DNA of 64,000 nucleotides from Acinetobacter defluvii (GCF_001704615.3 NZ_CP029397.2:930001-994000); one strand, 5' to 3'; shown: positions 17,781 through 27,187, counted from the stretch's first letter. Made by a program: numbers and translations. The notes: generated by a model from the letters alone, not told the origin.

Positions 17781-19327
17781 TAAAACCCCGACACGTTCCC
17801 TTTACTCGGATAAGTAAATTGATGCTGTAGGTCTATCGTAAATTTCTGTTTTGGACTTAACTCAATATTCCACTGATTAATATTCGGTTGACCTTGCCAA
17901 GTTGTACTATTCGGTTGCGGCTGATAAGTAGAATGCGTTACTAATTTTCCATTGCGACTTTGCGGTTCAGCTTCAAAAACAGTCAGTTGAACAGGGTAAG
18001 GGTGCAGGTTCTCAATGCTATATTGCTGCTTTTGAATGGTTTGAGATTTTGCATCCGCAAGTGGTCTTTTTTGGTTTGATAAATCAATGACATGGATTTG
18101 AATCTGTTCATCTGTACCGAAGCTGATTTGCATACCGTCATTACTTGTATTTGACCATTGACGTTCACCAACAAAATCACCATCACGGTATAACTTCACC
18201 AAACCATTCGGCAAGTTTGAGTCTAATTTCGTAACATTCGCAATGATAGAAGCCTTTTCACTTTGTTTCGGAATTACCCAAACTGAAAGTTGAGCAGGGA
18301 TATTTTCACTGCTTAATGGTAAATAAATCTGTTGTTGACTACTGTAAATGGTGGCTTGAGTATTGGAGCGGAACTCAGTACTTAAATTTAATTGATTGGC
18401 TTGAAATTGTGGGAATAGGGGTTCTTGAGCATCATCAAGTGGTACAACCTCTGGTATAGGTGCAGGCATTACTGCATCTTTGAATGTATATCTGGCATTG
18501 AGAGGTGTTATATGAATTGGCTGAGGCTCATAATAATCCACCCACCAACTCTGAGGTGTGAGTTGTTGTACATAACCTTGTGGCGTGGCAGTTGAAAGTG
18601 TCAGTTTTACATTGTTCCAATCTTCACCTGTTTTTTGTGCAATCATCGCCATACGTGTCAGTTTGACTTGTTGAGTGCCAGTATCTAACTCAGCTTTATA
18701 CATCGGCTGCCAACGCGCATAAGGAACTAAATAACTCATTTTAATTACACCATTTTGCGGTGCTTGAACATAAAATTTTAAGCTACGTTGTTTAAATTGA
18801 TGATCGCCAATAGCATTTAGATCTTGGCGAAGTTCGTGTAAGCGTTGCTCTAATTTAACTTTTGCAGTTTTAGCTTGATCGATTGCGATAAAAGCATCAT
18901 AAGCTTGTTGGCGAACTTTATTGGCAGAGCCTTTGGTGATATTGCCTAAAAACTTATTTTGTAATTCGGCTGCTTGAATAATGGAATTTTGTTCAGAAAT
19001 TTGCTTTTCAATTTGTTCGATTTGTATTTTTAAGGCACGTGATTCAGCACCAGAGGGTTTGTCCAAAGCACTGTCTTGGTGGGAAACCGCATTTACCTCT
19101 ATATTATTTTCAGTTTGGTATTGCAGTTGTGAAATATCAAAATTAGCAGCAAGTCCCTGTAGACTAACAATGTTCTCTCCAGCTTTTACGGGAATATTAC
19201 GTTCAATTTTGGCTGTACTTGGATATAACGTTACGTGTTGAATAGGTGCATCTGCAAGTGTTAAAGCGAAGCTTATACTGATTGGAAAATTTAAAAGTCC
19301 AAAATAAATAATTGATTTTATTTTCAT
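17780..19327 (-). CDS. MuiA-family (DUF4139/DUF4140) exported protein
   Basis: Resembles the mucoidy inhibitor A family. The N-terminal DUF4140-like part (HVTLYPSTAKIERNIPVKAG) is followed by a coiled-coil stretch (about residues 85-175) and a C-terminal DUF4139 domain with YLVPYARWQPMYKAELD and PLSSENIPAQLSVWVIP. I start at 19327 (515 aa) because it gives a signal peptide (IIYFGLLNFPISISFA); an ATG at 19348 is possible, and neither has a clear binding site. In other bacteria members have been linked to mucoidy; the biochemical role is unknown. It shares its stop/start with the membrane protein downstream. Confidence 0.82.
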   Translation of the reverse strand: MKIKSIIYFGLLNFPISISFALTLADAPIQHVTLYPSTAKIERNIPVKAGENIVSLQGLAANFDISQLQYQTENNIEVNAVSHQDSALDKPSGAESRALKIQIEQIEKQISEQNSIIQAAELQNKFLGNITKGSANKVRQQAYDAFIAIDQAKTAKVKLEQRLHELRQDLNAIGDHQFKQRSLKFYVQAPQNGVIKMSYLVPYARWQPMYKAELDTGTQQVKLTRMAMIAQKTGEDWNNVKLTLSTATPQGYVQQLTPQSWWVDYYEPQPIHITPLNARYTFKDAVMPAPIPEVVPLDDAQEPLFPQFQANQLNLSTEFRSNTQATIYSSQQQIYLPLSSENIPAQLSVWVIPKQSEKASIIANVTKLDSNLPNGLVKLYRDGDFVGERQWSNTSNDGMQISFGTDEQIQIHVIDLSNQKRPLADAKSQTIQKQQYSIENLHPYPVQLTVFEAEPQSRNGKLVTHSTYQPQPNSTTWQGQPNINQWNIELSPKQKFTIDLQHQFTYPSKGNVSGF

Positions 19328-19399
19328 GATTACAGCATTTAAAGTCATAAATATTTTAAAATATTAAACAGTTCTATTTGAAAAGCAAATCAACAAATA

Positions 19400-19419
19400 A
19401 AAAAGCCTCTTTCGAGGCA
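19400..19419 (-). terminator. Rho-independent terminator of the sigma/DUF3619/DUF3106 unit
   Basis: On the minus strand GCCTC-GAAA-GAGGC is followed by TTTTTTATT, a few bases after the DUF3106 stop. Confidence 0.82.
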
Positions 19420-19424
19420 GTCAA

Positions 19425-19829
19425 TTAATGTGAATTAACAGAAGAGAGGTATTTTTGAATATATTCCGCTCGTAATTCATTTCTTTGTACAGTAGTCGTT
19501 GCTTTTTGCATTTTTGTGCGCATTTCATTACGTTCAGAGGTACTCATTTGCTGCCAAACTTCACGCATTTTTTGCTTTTCTTCTTCAGGTAGCTGTGTAA
19601 ACCAATCCATGCGTTGCTGTAATGCCACGCTTTGTGACTCTGGAATTTCTTTCAGATTTTGATAACGTTTAATTAAAGCACGTTGTTCATCTTCAGATAG
19701 CGTGTCCCACGTATCACTGACTTGGGTATTGGCATCTTTAGAAAAAATCCAAAAACGCTCAAAGCCTGCAAAACTTGTTTGTAGAAAACCAATCGCACAA
19801 AAAGCCAAAACGAGTTTTTTAGCTGCCAT
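19425..19829 (-). CDS. DUF3106 exported protein
   Basis: 134 aa from ATG 19829. The signal peptide (KKLVLAFCAIGFLQTSFA) is followed by a highly charged helical domain with the DUF3106 pattern: WDTLSEDEQRALIKRYQNL, WFTQLPEEEKQKMREVWQQM and MSTSERNEMRTKMQ. Its first codons overlap the end of the DUF3619-like gene by 11 bases, so translation is coupled. Last gene of a three-gene unit with an ECF-type sigma factor. A periplasmic sensor or buffering role is possible but only inferred. Confidence 0.85.
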   Translation of the reverse strand: MAAKKLVLAFCAIGFLQTSFAGFERFWIFSKDANTQVSDTWDTLSEDEQRALIKRYQNLKEIPESQSVALQQRMDWFTQLPEEEKQKMREVWQQMSTSERNEMRTKMQKATTTVQRNELRAEYIQKYLSSVNSH

Positions 19830-20145
19830 GGGAATGACTATCCTCACCAAATACAGACAACATCTCTAGATCTTCCATCATTTGTGGTGAAAGTTTTGGA
19901 CTCACAGCAACATGTTGCGTTGTTGGGTTTGCTGGCTCTGCATCAAACACATTCGGTAAAATTACAATACCTGTTAATGCTGCTGCTAAGGCAAAACCAG
20001 TTATCTTCCAATTGCCATAACGAGAAGCAGGCTTGTCATGAATATGTTCAAGCACATTATTCATGACCACCGCTTTGTTACGGTGATTGCGAGCAAGACC
20101 GTCCAGTTTTGACGTAACTTGTTTCGTGAAATCATCATTATTCAT
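19819..20145 (-). CDS. DUF3619-like single-span membrane protein, possible anti-sigma factor
   Basis: 108 aa. The cytoplasmic N-terminal part (MNNDDFTKQVTSKLDGL) is followed by one membrane segment (WKITGFALAAALTGIVILP) and a short periplasmic tail containing SPQMMEDLEMLSVFGE. The start is ATG 20145 inside the last codons of the sigma gene (GATGAATAA carries both). This layout of sigma, one-span protein and DUF3106 is familiar from betaproteobacteria under the name DUF3619. An anti-sigma role fits topology and position, but no ZAS zinc motif (HxxxCxxC) is present, so it is inferred. Confidence 0.75.
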   Translation of the reverse strand: MNNDDFTKQVTSKLDGLARNHRNKAVVMNNVLEHIHDKPASRYGNWKITGFALAAALTGIVILPNVFDAEPANPTTQHVAVSPKLSPQMMEDLEMLSVFGEDSHSHGS

Positions 20146-20773
20146 CCGATGATCCTCCATAAGGATTTAAATGCGATAACGTAGTTCTCAGTCCTTGAAT
20201 CGCCCTATGGTAATGGGTTTTAACGCTACCTTCTGTACAGTTCATAATTGATGCTGTGGTTTGAGTATCAAAGCCTTCCCATGCTCGCAACATAAAGGCT
20301 TGTTGCTGACGCACAGGTAAGCGACTAATCGCTTCTTGAATTTCTTCAATGGTCAAGTCTTGATCTAAAAACTGTAAAGGATTCGGCGTAGATTCATCCA
20401 CGATGTCCATCACCTCTTCATCATCGCTGTCGATATCAACTTTACGAAACAATGAAAAAGGTGAAGCACGGCGTGCTTCTTTACGGCGCCAATCCTGCAA
20501 TTTATTGTTTAAGATCGTATAAAATAGGGGATACCATTCCTCAGTGGACTTTTCAGCATAGGATTTATGTAAGGAAATAAAGGCTTCTTGAACCAAATCC
20601 ATTGCAATGCCATTATGACCCTGCGTTGCACTTTCCATCATCACCAACGCACGACCTGTTACGTCTTGCATAAAAAACTTTAGACGTTGTTCAGCCGTAC
20701 TCTTTAGAGCAGCAGTTGTTTCAGACTGTGACTTCTTTGGTGCTAAATCCATAGAGATGGAAAATCCCGTCAT
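20138..20773 (-). CDS. ECF-type RNA polymerase sigma factor
   Basis: 211 aa sigma-70-family factor with regions 2 and 4 only. Region 2 spans LVQEAFISLHKSY and YTILNNKLQDWRRKEARR, and region 4 spans LPVRQQQAFMLRAWEGF with the helix-turn-helix TEGSVKTHYHRAIQGLR. An acidic linker (DSDDEEVMDIVDES) separates them. A GGTGGG-like site precedes the start at 20773; an internal ATG at 20752 is possible. It heads a unit with the DUF3619-like and DUF3106 genes. The regulon is unknown. Confidence 0.88.
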   Translation of the reverse strand: MTGFSISMDLAPKKSQSETTAALKSTAEQRLKFFMQDVTGRALVMMESATQGHNGIAMDLVQEAFISLHKSYAEKSTEEWYPLFYTILNNKLQDWRRKEARRASPFSLFRKVDIDSDDEEVMDIVDESTPNPLQFLDQDLTIEEIQEAISRLPVRQQQAFMLRAWEGFDTQTTASIMNCTEGSVKTHYHRAIQGLRTTLSHLNPYGGSSDE

Positions 20774-20910
20774 TGGGCACCCACCATAATTTTATAAACC
20801 TATATCTATAACGTTTAAAAATGAGGGTGGGTTGACAAACAATACAATTATTTTTATCAGTTTAAAGGATTTTTTAAGGTACAGCGCAAACGATAAAATA
20901 ATTTAACGAA

Positions 20911-21687
20911 TTAAAGGCGTTGACGTACCATTTCAAAGAAGCAAATCGAACCTGCTACAGCAACATTAAGCGATTCTTGTCCCCCTGGTTGTGGAATGCT
21001 CACCGCTTGTGCATGTCGAAGTGCAAATTCAGAAACCCCTTGACCTTCATTGCCTAAGATCCAAACGCATTGGGGACGTAAGTTTTGACTATATAAACTT
21101 TCAGATTCATGTGAACTGGTGACATATACTGGGATTTTAAATTGCTTAAGAATATCTTCTAAAACAATATTTTCATAAGTCTGTAGAGAAAAATGCGCAC
21201 CCATCCCTGCACGTAGGACACGTGGTGACCATAAAGATGCAGAGCCTTTGGTACAGACAATTTGTTCAATGCCTGCTGCTGCTGCAGAACGTAGCAATGT
21301 ACCCACATTGCCTGGATCTTGGACATTTTCTAAGATGAGGGTGTCTTCAGTAAAATTCAAAGCCTGAGTGGATGTTGGTAAATCAACAATCGCTAAACAG
21401 GCTAAGGTTGTGCCGAGTGTACTTAAATCTTTATACAAAGTTTCACTCAGGACAAAAATTACACCTTGATAATATTCTGCAATTTTTTCAAAGTCTTCAT
21501 GTTCAAGTGCACGTTCAGTGGTAAAAATTGAGTTGATTTTACGTTTTTTCTCAAGCCAAGATAGGCATAGATGTGTACCTTCAAGTACCGTTTGCGCTTG
21601 TTTTTTACGATAACTATTTTGTTCAATCAAGCCACGTAAGTGTTTAATTTTGGGGTTGTCACGAGATTCTAAAAAAATGGTGGGCAT
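20911..21687 (-). CDS. SpoU/TrmH-family RNA 2'-O-methyltransferase
   Basis: 258 aa SAM-dependent RNA ribose methyltransferase with the knotted SPOUT fold. An N-terminal substrate-binding domain (SRDNPKIKHLRGL) is followed by motif 1 NVQDPGNVGTLLRSAAAAG, motif 2 WILGNEGQGVS and motif 3 SIPQPGGQESLNVAVAGSI. Similar to TrmH/RlmB-type and TsnR-like enzymes; the target nucleotide (rRNA or tRNA) cannot be decided. Monocistronic. Confidence 0.9.
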   Translation of the reverse strand: MPTIFLESRDNPKIKHLRGLIEQNSYRKKQAQTVLEGTHLCLSWLEKKRKINSIFTTERALEHEDFEKIAEYYQGVIFVLSETLYKDLSTLGTTLACLAIVDLPTSTQALNFTEDTLILENVQDPGNVGTLLRSAAAAGIEQIVCTKGSASLWSPRVLRAGMGAHFSLQTYENIVLEDILKQFKIPVYVTSSHESESLYSQNLRPQCVWILGNEGQGVSEFALRHAQAVSIPQPGGQESLNVAVAGSICFFEMVRQRL

Positions 21688-21792
21688 GGGAGTGTATCCA
21701 AAAGATGTAAATTGGGGTTGTGCATCTGCAACAACCCCTGAATGGACTTACTCCCTGCGATAGAGAGTAAAATTTTTAAAAACTATTACAAT

Positions 21793-22767
21793 TTAATTAT
21801 GGTAGCGAGTGACCAACTCAACTTCATTTTTAGAGCCGATTACTACAGGAACACGTTGATGTAGTTCCGTGGGTTGAATGTCTAAAATACGAATACGACC
21901 TGTCGTCGATGCACCACCAGCTTGCTCCATCAGCATGCTCATCGGGTTTGCTTCATACATTAAGCGTAAACGACCCGCTTTTTTCGGATCTTTGGTGTCG
22001 TATGGATATAAGAAAATACCGCTACGGCAAAGGATACGGTGAATATCACCCACCATACACGCCACCCAACGCATATTAAAATCTTTTTCACGGATAGAGG
22101 TTTTGCCTGCTTGTAATTCATCAATATAACGTTTTACTGGCGCTTCCCAATGACGTTGATTTGATGCATTGATCGCATACTCTTTGGTATCAGCAGCGAC
22201 TTGGATATTTTCAGACGTGAGTAAAAACTCTTTGCTTTCAGGATCAAAAGTAAAAAATACTGTGCCTGCGCCTACCGTTAACGCCATCATTGTTGATGGT
22301 CCATAAAGTACATAACCCGCAGCAGCTTGCTCTTTGCCTGCTTGCATAAAGTCTTCTGCTTGGGTGACTGCATTTTTAGCATTTAAAATGGAGAAAATCG
22401 TACCAACACACATATTAATGTCGATATTACTTGAACCATCCAGTGGATCAAATAAAACTAAATATTTACCATTTTCTTGGGCAGGGGTGAATTCGTCTAA
22501 TTCTTCTGAAGCCAAACCGCCAACATTTTTATTGACTTTTAAGGCATCAATTAAATAATCATTTGAAATGACATCAAGTTTTTTCTGCTCTTCGCCCTGA
22601 ACATTTTCATGTTGTGCACTTCCTAAAACACCAGCCAATGCACCTTTTTGTAGGAGTTGGTCAATAGATTTACAAGTGCTTGCAATTGTTTCAATAACAT
22701 CAGCAAGTTCAGGTGTTAAATTCCCTTGTTGTTGTTCTAAATACTGGGATAAAGTGCGATTTGACAT
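21793..22767 (-). CDS. fbp: Fructose-1,6-bisphosphatase class I
   Basis: Gluconeogenic enzyme hydrolysing fructose 1,6-bisphosphate to fructose 6-phosphate, metal dependent, cytoplasmic. At 324 aa it matches the class I length. Metal and phosphate motifs are visible: [20 protein letters not shown] and the C-terminal [24 protein letters not shown] precedes the ATG. The gene is alone. Gluconeogenesis is central in Acinetobacter, which generally lacks a complete glycolytic pathway (established knowledge). Confidence 0.97.
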   Translation of the reverse strand: MSNRTLSQYLEQQQGNLTPELADVIETIASTCKSIDQLLQKGALAGVLGSAQHENVQGEEQKKLDVISNDYLIDALKVNKNVGGLASEELDEFTPAQENGKYLVLFDPLDGSSNIDINMCVGTIFSILNAKNAVTQAEDFMQAGKEQAAAGYVLYGPSTMMALTVGAGTVFFTFDPESKEFLLTSENIQVAADTKEYAINASNQRHWEAPVKRYIDELQAGKTSIREKDFNMRWVACMVGDIHRILCRSGIFLYPYDTKDPKKAGRLRLMYEANPMSMLMEQAGGASTTGRIRILDIQPTELHQRVPVVIGSKNEVELVTRYHN

Positions 22768-22882
22768 AGCAAAGCTGCTCCAATAAAGCGATAATTTTCT
22801 AACAAATTAAACAATCGGGTTATTTTAGATGAGTTTGCCTCAAAATAAAAATTATCCTGTGTTATTTGTCGTGATTTTGCCC

Positions 22883-22910
22883 TTGCAAGTATTTTAGAAA
22901 GTGCTATGTT
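22883..22910 (+). promoter_or_regulatory. Candidate sigma-70 promoter of the 61-aa gene
   Basis: TTGCAA (22883-22888), 16-base spacer, then TATGTT (22905-22910) with an extended -10 TG one base upstream. It is followed by AAGGAG and the start at 22947. A good match by eye. Confidence 0.5.
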
Positions 22911-22946
22911 GACAGTACTAAGGATCGCGTTTTAAGGAGCATCGTT

Positions 22947-23132
22947 ATGACTACGAAAAAGTTTGAAGCAACGCCAACTCCAAGTGATGGTATTGATTTA
23001 GATGAAATTAGTGCTGAAAATGTGAAAGATGCATGGAAAGATTACGAAGCAAAACCTGAATATAAAAAGTTCAATAAGCATGACTTAATTGAATCCATGC
23101 AAAGCCCCAAGCACACTGAAACTGAATCTTAA
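22947..23132 (+). CDS. Small conserved acidic protein, 61 aa (probably NF038105 family)
   Basis: A 61-aa soluble, highly charged protein without cysteines or membrane segment. Features: a Thr/Pro-rich start (KFEATPTPSDG), an acidic middle and the basic motif YKKFNKHDLIESM. It has a strong AAGGAG binding site, its own promoter candidate and its own terminator, so it is a real gene despite its size. I recall a small Acinetobacter family annotated NF038105 with this pattern; that name is from memory. Function unknown. Confidence 0.75.
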   Translation: MTTKKFEATPTPSDGIDLDEISAENVKDAWKDYEAKPEYKKFNKHDLIESMQSPKHTETES

Positions 23133-23137
23133 TTTAT

Positions 23138-23172
23138 AAAAAAGCGTCCATTTGAAATGAGCGCTTTTTTTA
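23138..23172 (+). terminator. Rho-independent terminator after the 61-aa gene
   Basis: AAAAAAGCG pairs with CGCTTTTTT, with an inner CATTT/AAATG stem, and ends in a T-run. It may also serve the convergent pal transcript. Confidence 0.78.
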
Positions 23173-23210
23173 TTATTACTCGCTTGGTCGAGTAACTTGT
23201 CTTGTAACGA

Positions 23211-23774
23211 TTATTTTAATAACGGTGGAACCGCTTCATAATTAAGTTCTACACGACGGTTTTCTTTCCATGCTGCTTCATTGTGACCAGCATTGATAGG
23301 CATTTCTTTACCATAGCTCACTGCTTCTAATTGACCTGGGTTTACACCATTGGTGATCAAGTAGCTTTGGACTGCTTTCGCACGACGCTCGCCCAAAGCC
23401 ATGTTGTATTCACGTGTACCACGTTCATCGGTATGACCTGTTAAAGCGATTTTAGAGTTTGCATTTGCAACTAAGAATTGAGCGTGTGCTTGCAAAGTTT
23501 GATAATCTTCATTTGAAAGATCACTGCTGTCATAGTCAAAATGGACTACACGTTTCGCAAGATACGGCTTATTTGCCTCAGTCACACCTTTTGCAGATGC
23601 ACCAGCTAAGTTTTGTGCGTTGAGTGCTGCATCTTCACTTAAACCAGAAGTATTTACACTGCTGCTTGGCGTAGTTGTGACGTTAGCATCTGTAGTAGGT
23701 TTGCGGTTTGCACAACCAGTCATGACCAAGCTAACAGCTAAGAGGGGCAATGCTAAGTATTTAATCGTATTCAT
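23211..23774 (-). CDS. pal: Peptidoglycan-associated lipoprotein Pal
   Basis: Outer-membrane lipoprotein of the Tol-Pal system, binding peptidoglycan and TolB. Start 23774 (187 aa) is preceded by GGAG. The lipobox LVMTGC places the lipidated Cys at residue 21, followed by a flexible Thr/Ser linker and an OmpA-like domain with [39 protein letters not shown] and the peptidoglycan-binding NRRVELNYE. It follows tolB after 62 bases; tolQRA is about 17 kb away in this window. Confidence 0.96.
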   Translation of the reverse strand: MNTIKYLALPLLAVSLVMTGCANRKPTTDANVTTTPSSSVNTSGLSEDAALNAQNLAGASAKGVTEANKPYLAKRVVHFDYDSSDLSNEDYQTLQAHAQFLVANANSKIALTGHTDERGTREYNMALGERRAKAVQSYLITNGVNPGQLEAVSYGKEMPINAGHNEAAWKENRRVELNYEAVPPLLK

Positions 23775-23836
23775 TGTTAACTCCATAAAGTTATTTTAAA
23801 AGTTACAGCATTATTGACATACAAATTGGATTTGAA

Positions 23837-25123
23837 TTACTTCGGTGCCCATGCAGGCTCACGGACTTCACCTTGTTCACTTGGTAAATTCATACGGAAA
23901 CGACCATCAGTTGACATGATGGACAATAATCCACGATTGCCTTCACGTGTTGCATAGACCACCATTTGTCCATTTGGTGAGAAGCTTGGTGACTCATCTA
24001 GGCTGGTTGGTGTCAGAATATTGGTAATCCCTGTCGAAATCTCTTGAATAGCAACTTTGTAGTTACTGCCAGATGGGCGGTGTACCAATGCAACGTATTT
24101 GCCATCTGCACTGAGCGAGCCACGCGCGTTAAAAGCACCACGGAAAGTTAAGCGTTTGGTTGTCCCATCTGCTAAGTTATAGCGATAAATTTGTGCTGAA
24201 CCACCACGATCTGAGGTAAAGATAAAGGATTTACCATCTGGGGCATAACGTGCTTCAGTGTCAATCGCACTGTCATTGGTCATGCGTTTCACTTGACGAG
24301 TTTCTAAGTCCATTTGATAAATTTCAGGATTATCATGCATAGATGCGGTAAATAACATGAATTTTCCATCTGGAGAGAAACTTGGTGCGCCATTTAGACC
24401 ACGGAAGCTTGCGTATTTTTCACGTTGACCTGTTGCTAAGTCTTGTACATAGATTGCAGGACGTTTGGTTTCAAAGGAAACATAGGCAATTTTTTGAGCA
24501 TCAGGTGTCCAAGCAGGCGATAAAATAGGATCACGAGAAGTCAAAATGGTTTTTGGTTGTTCGCCATCCGTATCGGCGATTTGTAAAGTATAGCGTTGCT
24601 CAGGTGTCGCAGGATTACGCAGCACATAGGCAATGCGCCCACTAAAATCACCTTTAATCCCTGTTAATGCCTGATAGATCGCATCTGAAATCATGTGAGC
24701 AGCAGAGCGAAGGCGAGAAGCAGGTACAGTCAGTAATTCATTTAGTAAAAATTGTTGTTTTTCGACATCATAAAGTTGGTAATGTACGGCTAATGAGCCA
24801 TCAGGATTCGCCTTACTTTCACCCACAACCACATAAGGTACACCGCTGGCTTTCCATGCAGCAGCATTTATATTATTAATACTTGCCGTTGCAGGAAGAT
24901 TTTTTGATGCACTACTAAAACGACCTGAACGGTTTAAGTCATTTTCAACAATAGGATAAATCGTTTGGTCATTTCCAAATGGGAGAATCGCAATTTTGGG
25001 TGCTTGCTCTGGTGCTTTGGCAATTTCTAAATGCAATTGTGCATACGTTGATGTCACGAAGGCAGGGCTAAAAGAAGCCAAGATTACTGCCAAACCGAGT
25101 AAGTGTTTAGGCGTCATTTTCAT
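23837..25123 (-). CDS. tolB: Tol-Pal system protein TolB
   Basis: Periplasmic beta-propeller protein linking the inner-membrane TolQRA motor to Pal. The 428-aa precursor has a signal peptide (HLLGLAVILASFSPAFVTS, cut near TYA). An N-terminal alpha/beta domain (AILPFGNDQTIYPIVENDL) precedes about five WD/PD40-type blades with repeated S.DGK / PAW.PD motifs such as SPAWTPDAQKIAYVSFET and GAPSFSPDGKFMLFTAS. It lies just upstream of pal and is probably co-transcribed with it. Confidence 0.96.
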   Translation of the reverse strand: MKMTPKHLLGLAVILASFSPAFVTSTYAQLHLEIAKAPEQAPKIAILPFGNDQTIYPIVENDLNRSGRFSSASKNLPATASINNINAAAWKASGVPYVVVGESKANPDGSLAVHYQLYDVEKQQFLLNELLTVPASRLRSAAHMISDAIYQALTGIKGDFSGRIAYVLRNPATPEQRYTLQIADTDGEQPKTILTSRDPILSPAWTPDAQKIAYVSFETKRPAIYVQDLATGQREKYASFRGLNGAPSFSPDGKFMLFTASMHDNPEIYQMDLETRQVKRMTNDSAIDTEARYAPDGKSFIFTSDRGGSAQIYRYNLADGTTKRLTFRGAFNARGSLSADGKYVALVHRPSGSNYKVAIQEISTGITNILTPTSLDESPSFSPNGQMVVYATREGNRGLLSIMSTDGRFRMNLPSEQGEVREPAWAPK

Positions 25124-25259
25124 GGGGGTTCATGTACTCAAATATTGATTTTTTAACTATGAATAACGTTGTAGCATAAAGACATGATTTTAATCTATAT
25201 AAAGCATGTAATTATGAATGTTCAATGAAATAGTAAATACGATTTGGCAAAGCGGGTAT

Positions 25260-25817
25260 TTATTTTGATATTTCATTTTCTAAATAGTTGTTGGCAACTT
25301 TGACATAGTGTCGTGCCGAATAGGGTAAAAACTCTTTTTCCGCTTCAGTTAATGGACGAACTTGCTGTACAGGACTTCCTACATATAAATAGCCACTTTT
25401 AAGGACTTTGCGGGGCGGGACTAGGCTGCCAGCACCGATCATCACATCATCTTCGATAATCACATCATCTAAAACTACAGTATTAATACCGATCAAAACA
25501 CGATGACCAATATGACAGCCATGCAAAGTTACATGGTGTCCAACCGTTACATCTTCACCAATGATCAAGGGTGAACCTTCAGGTTTAGATGCTTTTTTAT
25601 GACTGACATGTAGCATGCAATGATCTTGTACATTGCTATTTTGTCCGATCTGAATCGAATTTACATCTCCGCGAATCACGGCAAAAGGCCACACAGATAC
25701 ATTTTTTGCTAGGCTTACATCACCGACAATGACACTCATCTCATCAATATAACAAGTCGAGTCAATTTTAGGATGATGTTCTAGATAACTACGAATATTC
25801 TTTTTCATAAGATCCAT
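25260..25817 (-). CDS. Gamma-carbonic-anhydrase-like hexapeptide-repeat protein (YrdA family)
   Basis: 185 aa left-handed beta-helix protein of the gamma-carbonic anhydrase/YrdA/CaiE-like group. Hexapeptide repeats run through SVWPFAVIRGDVNSIQIG, DVTVGHHVTLHGCHIGHRVL and DVIIEDDVMIGAGSLV. The potential zinc histidines are in DHCMLHVSH and HHVTLHGCHIGH. Carbonic anhydrase activity is not assured in this subfamily. Start 25817 or, with GGA nearby, 25808. Monocistronic. Confidence 0.88.
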   Translation of the reverse strand: MDLMKKNIRSYLEHHPKIDSTCYIDEMSVIVGDVSLAKNVSVWPFAVIRGDVNSIQIGQNSNVQDHCMLHVSHKKASKPEGSPLIIGEDVTVGHHVTLHGCHIGHRVLIGINTVVLDDVIIEDDVMIGAGSLVPPRKVLKSGYLYVGSPVQQVRPLTEAEKEFLPYSARHYVKVANNYLENEISK

Positions 25818-25847
25818 TTATTTTCAAAAAACAATTGATTTGATTAT

Positions 25848-25889
25848 AAAAGAAAAGCACTCATATCCTAGACATGAATGCTTTCTTTT
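25848..25889 (-). terminator. Terminator-like hairpin downstream of dacA
   Basis: On the minus strand AAAGAAAGCATTCAT and ATGAGTGCTTTTCTTT pair with one mismatch and one bulge, ending in a T-rich run after the dacA stop. Confidence 0.65.
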
Positions 25890-25904
25890 GTTGCTTTAAG
25901 CAAA

Positions 25905-27053
25905 TTAGAATAAGTTGCTAAAGAACATTTTAATGTGGTCAAGCATACGTGAGAAGAAGCCTGCTTCTTCAACAGCGTTGATTGCAACTAACGGTTTTTC
26001 AGTAATGACTTTACCATTTAATGTTGCAGTCAATTTACCAATCACTTGTCCTTTTTGTAGTGGTGCATTTAGATTAGGTTGTACAGAAATTTGGGTTTTG
26101 ATCGCATCAGCTTGACCTTTTGGCATGGTGACATTGAAAGCTTCAGGTAAACCAACTTGAACTTCATTTTCTTTACCAAAATAAACTTTGGCTTTGGCGA
26201 TCACTTTATTAGCAGGTTGAACATTCACTGTTTCAAAGTTTGAATAACCCCAAGACAATAACTCACGTGTTTGCGATGCACGTTCATTCATAGATGGCGC
26301 ACCAAAAATTACGGAGATTAAACGCATTGGACCACGTTTTGCAGATGTTGTTAAGCAGTAGCCTGCTTCATCTGTATGACCTGTTTTTAAGCCATCAACA
26401 CTTGGGTCAGTATACAGTAGGGCATTGCGGTTACCTTGTTTGATGCCATTAAAGGTAAATTCTTTTTCTGAGTAGATTGGATAATATTTTGAACTGTCAT
26501 GAATGATATGTTTTGCAAGCATTGCCATATCTTTTGCTGTTGAATAATGACCTTCAGCAGGCATCCCTGTGGCATTAATAAAATGCGTGTTGGTCATGCC
26601 AATACGTTTTGCTTCTTGGTTCATTTCATGTGCAAAAGTACCTTCATTTCCAGAAATATGCTCAGCCATTGCTTTAGAAGCATCATTTCCAGATTGGACA
26701 ATAATCCCACGTAACATCTCAAGTGCGGTCGCTGTACCATTGAGTGGGACATACATACAAGATTCAGTACTACTACCACGACACCAAGCCGACTCGTTCA
26801 TACGAACCTTTTCGTCTTCTGTCAGGTCGCCTTTTAGTAATTTTTGTTCGATGATATAACTCGTCATCATTTTCGTCATGGACGCTGGTGCGAGTTTTTC
26901 ATTTTCATTCTTAGATGCGAGGATTTGCCCTGTTTCATAGTCCATCAAAACATAAGATTTGTTATTTAATTCTGGTGGATTCGATAAAACAGTTGCTGCA
27001 TAGGAAAATGAAGGAAGAAGTAATAATGCAGCGAGGGCGCTTTTTCGGGTCAT
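25905..27053 (-). CDS. dacA: D-alanyl-D-alanine carboxypeptidase (PBP5/6 type)
   Basis: Low-molecular-weight penicillin-binding protein removing terminal D-Ala from peptidoglycan stem peptides. Start 27053 (382 aa) is supported by GGAA upstream and by the signal peptide (RKSALAALLLLPSFSYA). Active-site motifs: SxxK in PASMTKMM, SxN in VQSGNDASKAM and KTG in DGLKTGHTDEAG. A C-terminal PBP5 beta-domain (after about residue 280) and an amphipathic tail (GFFSRMLDHIKMFF) fit membrane anchoring. The paralogue (dacA or dacC) cannot be told. Confidence 0.93.
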   Translation of the reverse strand: MTRKSALAALLLLPSFSYAATVLSNPPELNNKSYVLMDYETGQILASKNENEKLAPASMTKMMTSYIIEQKLLKGDLTEDEKVRMNESAWCRGSSTESCMYVPLNGTATALEMLRGIIVQSGNDASKAMAEHISGNEGTFAHEMNQEAKRIGMTNTHFINATGMPAEGHYSTAKDMAMLAKHIIHDSSKYYPIYSEKEFTFNGIKQGNRNALLYTDPSVDGLKTGHTDEAGYCLTTSAKRGPMRLISVIFGAPSMNERASQTRELLSWGYSNFETVNVQPANKVIAKAKVYFGKENEVQVGLPEAFNVTMPKGQADAIKTQISVQPNLNAPLQKGQVIGKLTATLNGKVITEKPLVAINAVEEAGFFSRMLDHIKMFFSNLF

Positions 27054-27113
27054 TCTAGGTAGTTCCAATCTTTGTACGAGCACTAAAAGAACCTAGCATT
27101 TTAGGACAAAGCA

Positions 27114-27142
27114 AAGCCGACTTCTATGGGTTAAGTCGGCTT
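27114..27142 (-). terminator. Perfect 10-bp hairpin between the 135-aa gene and dacA
   Basis: AAGCCGACTT (27114-27123) and AAGTCGGCTT (27133-27142), loop CTATGGGT and flanks. Only a short T-run follows on the minus strand (TTTGCTTTG), so termination may be partial. Confidence 0.55.
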
Positions 27143-27187
27143 ATTTGACTGGATTTGTAACTAATTCGTGACTGGCAGTTCGGTCAA

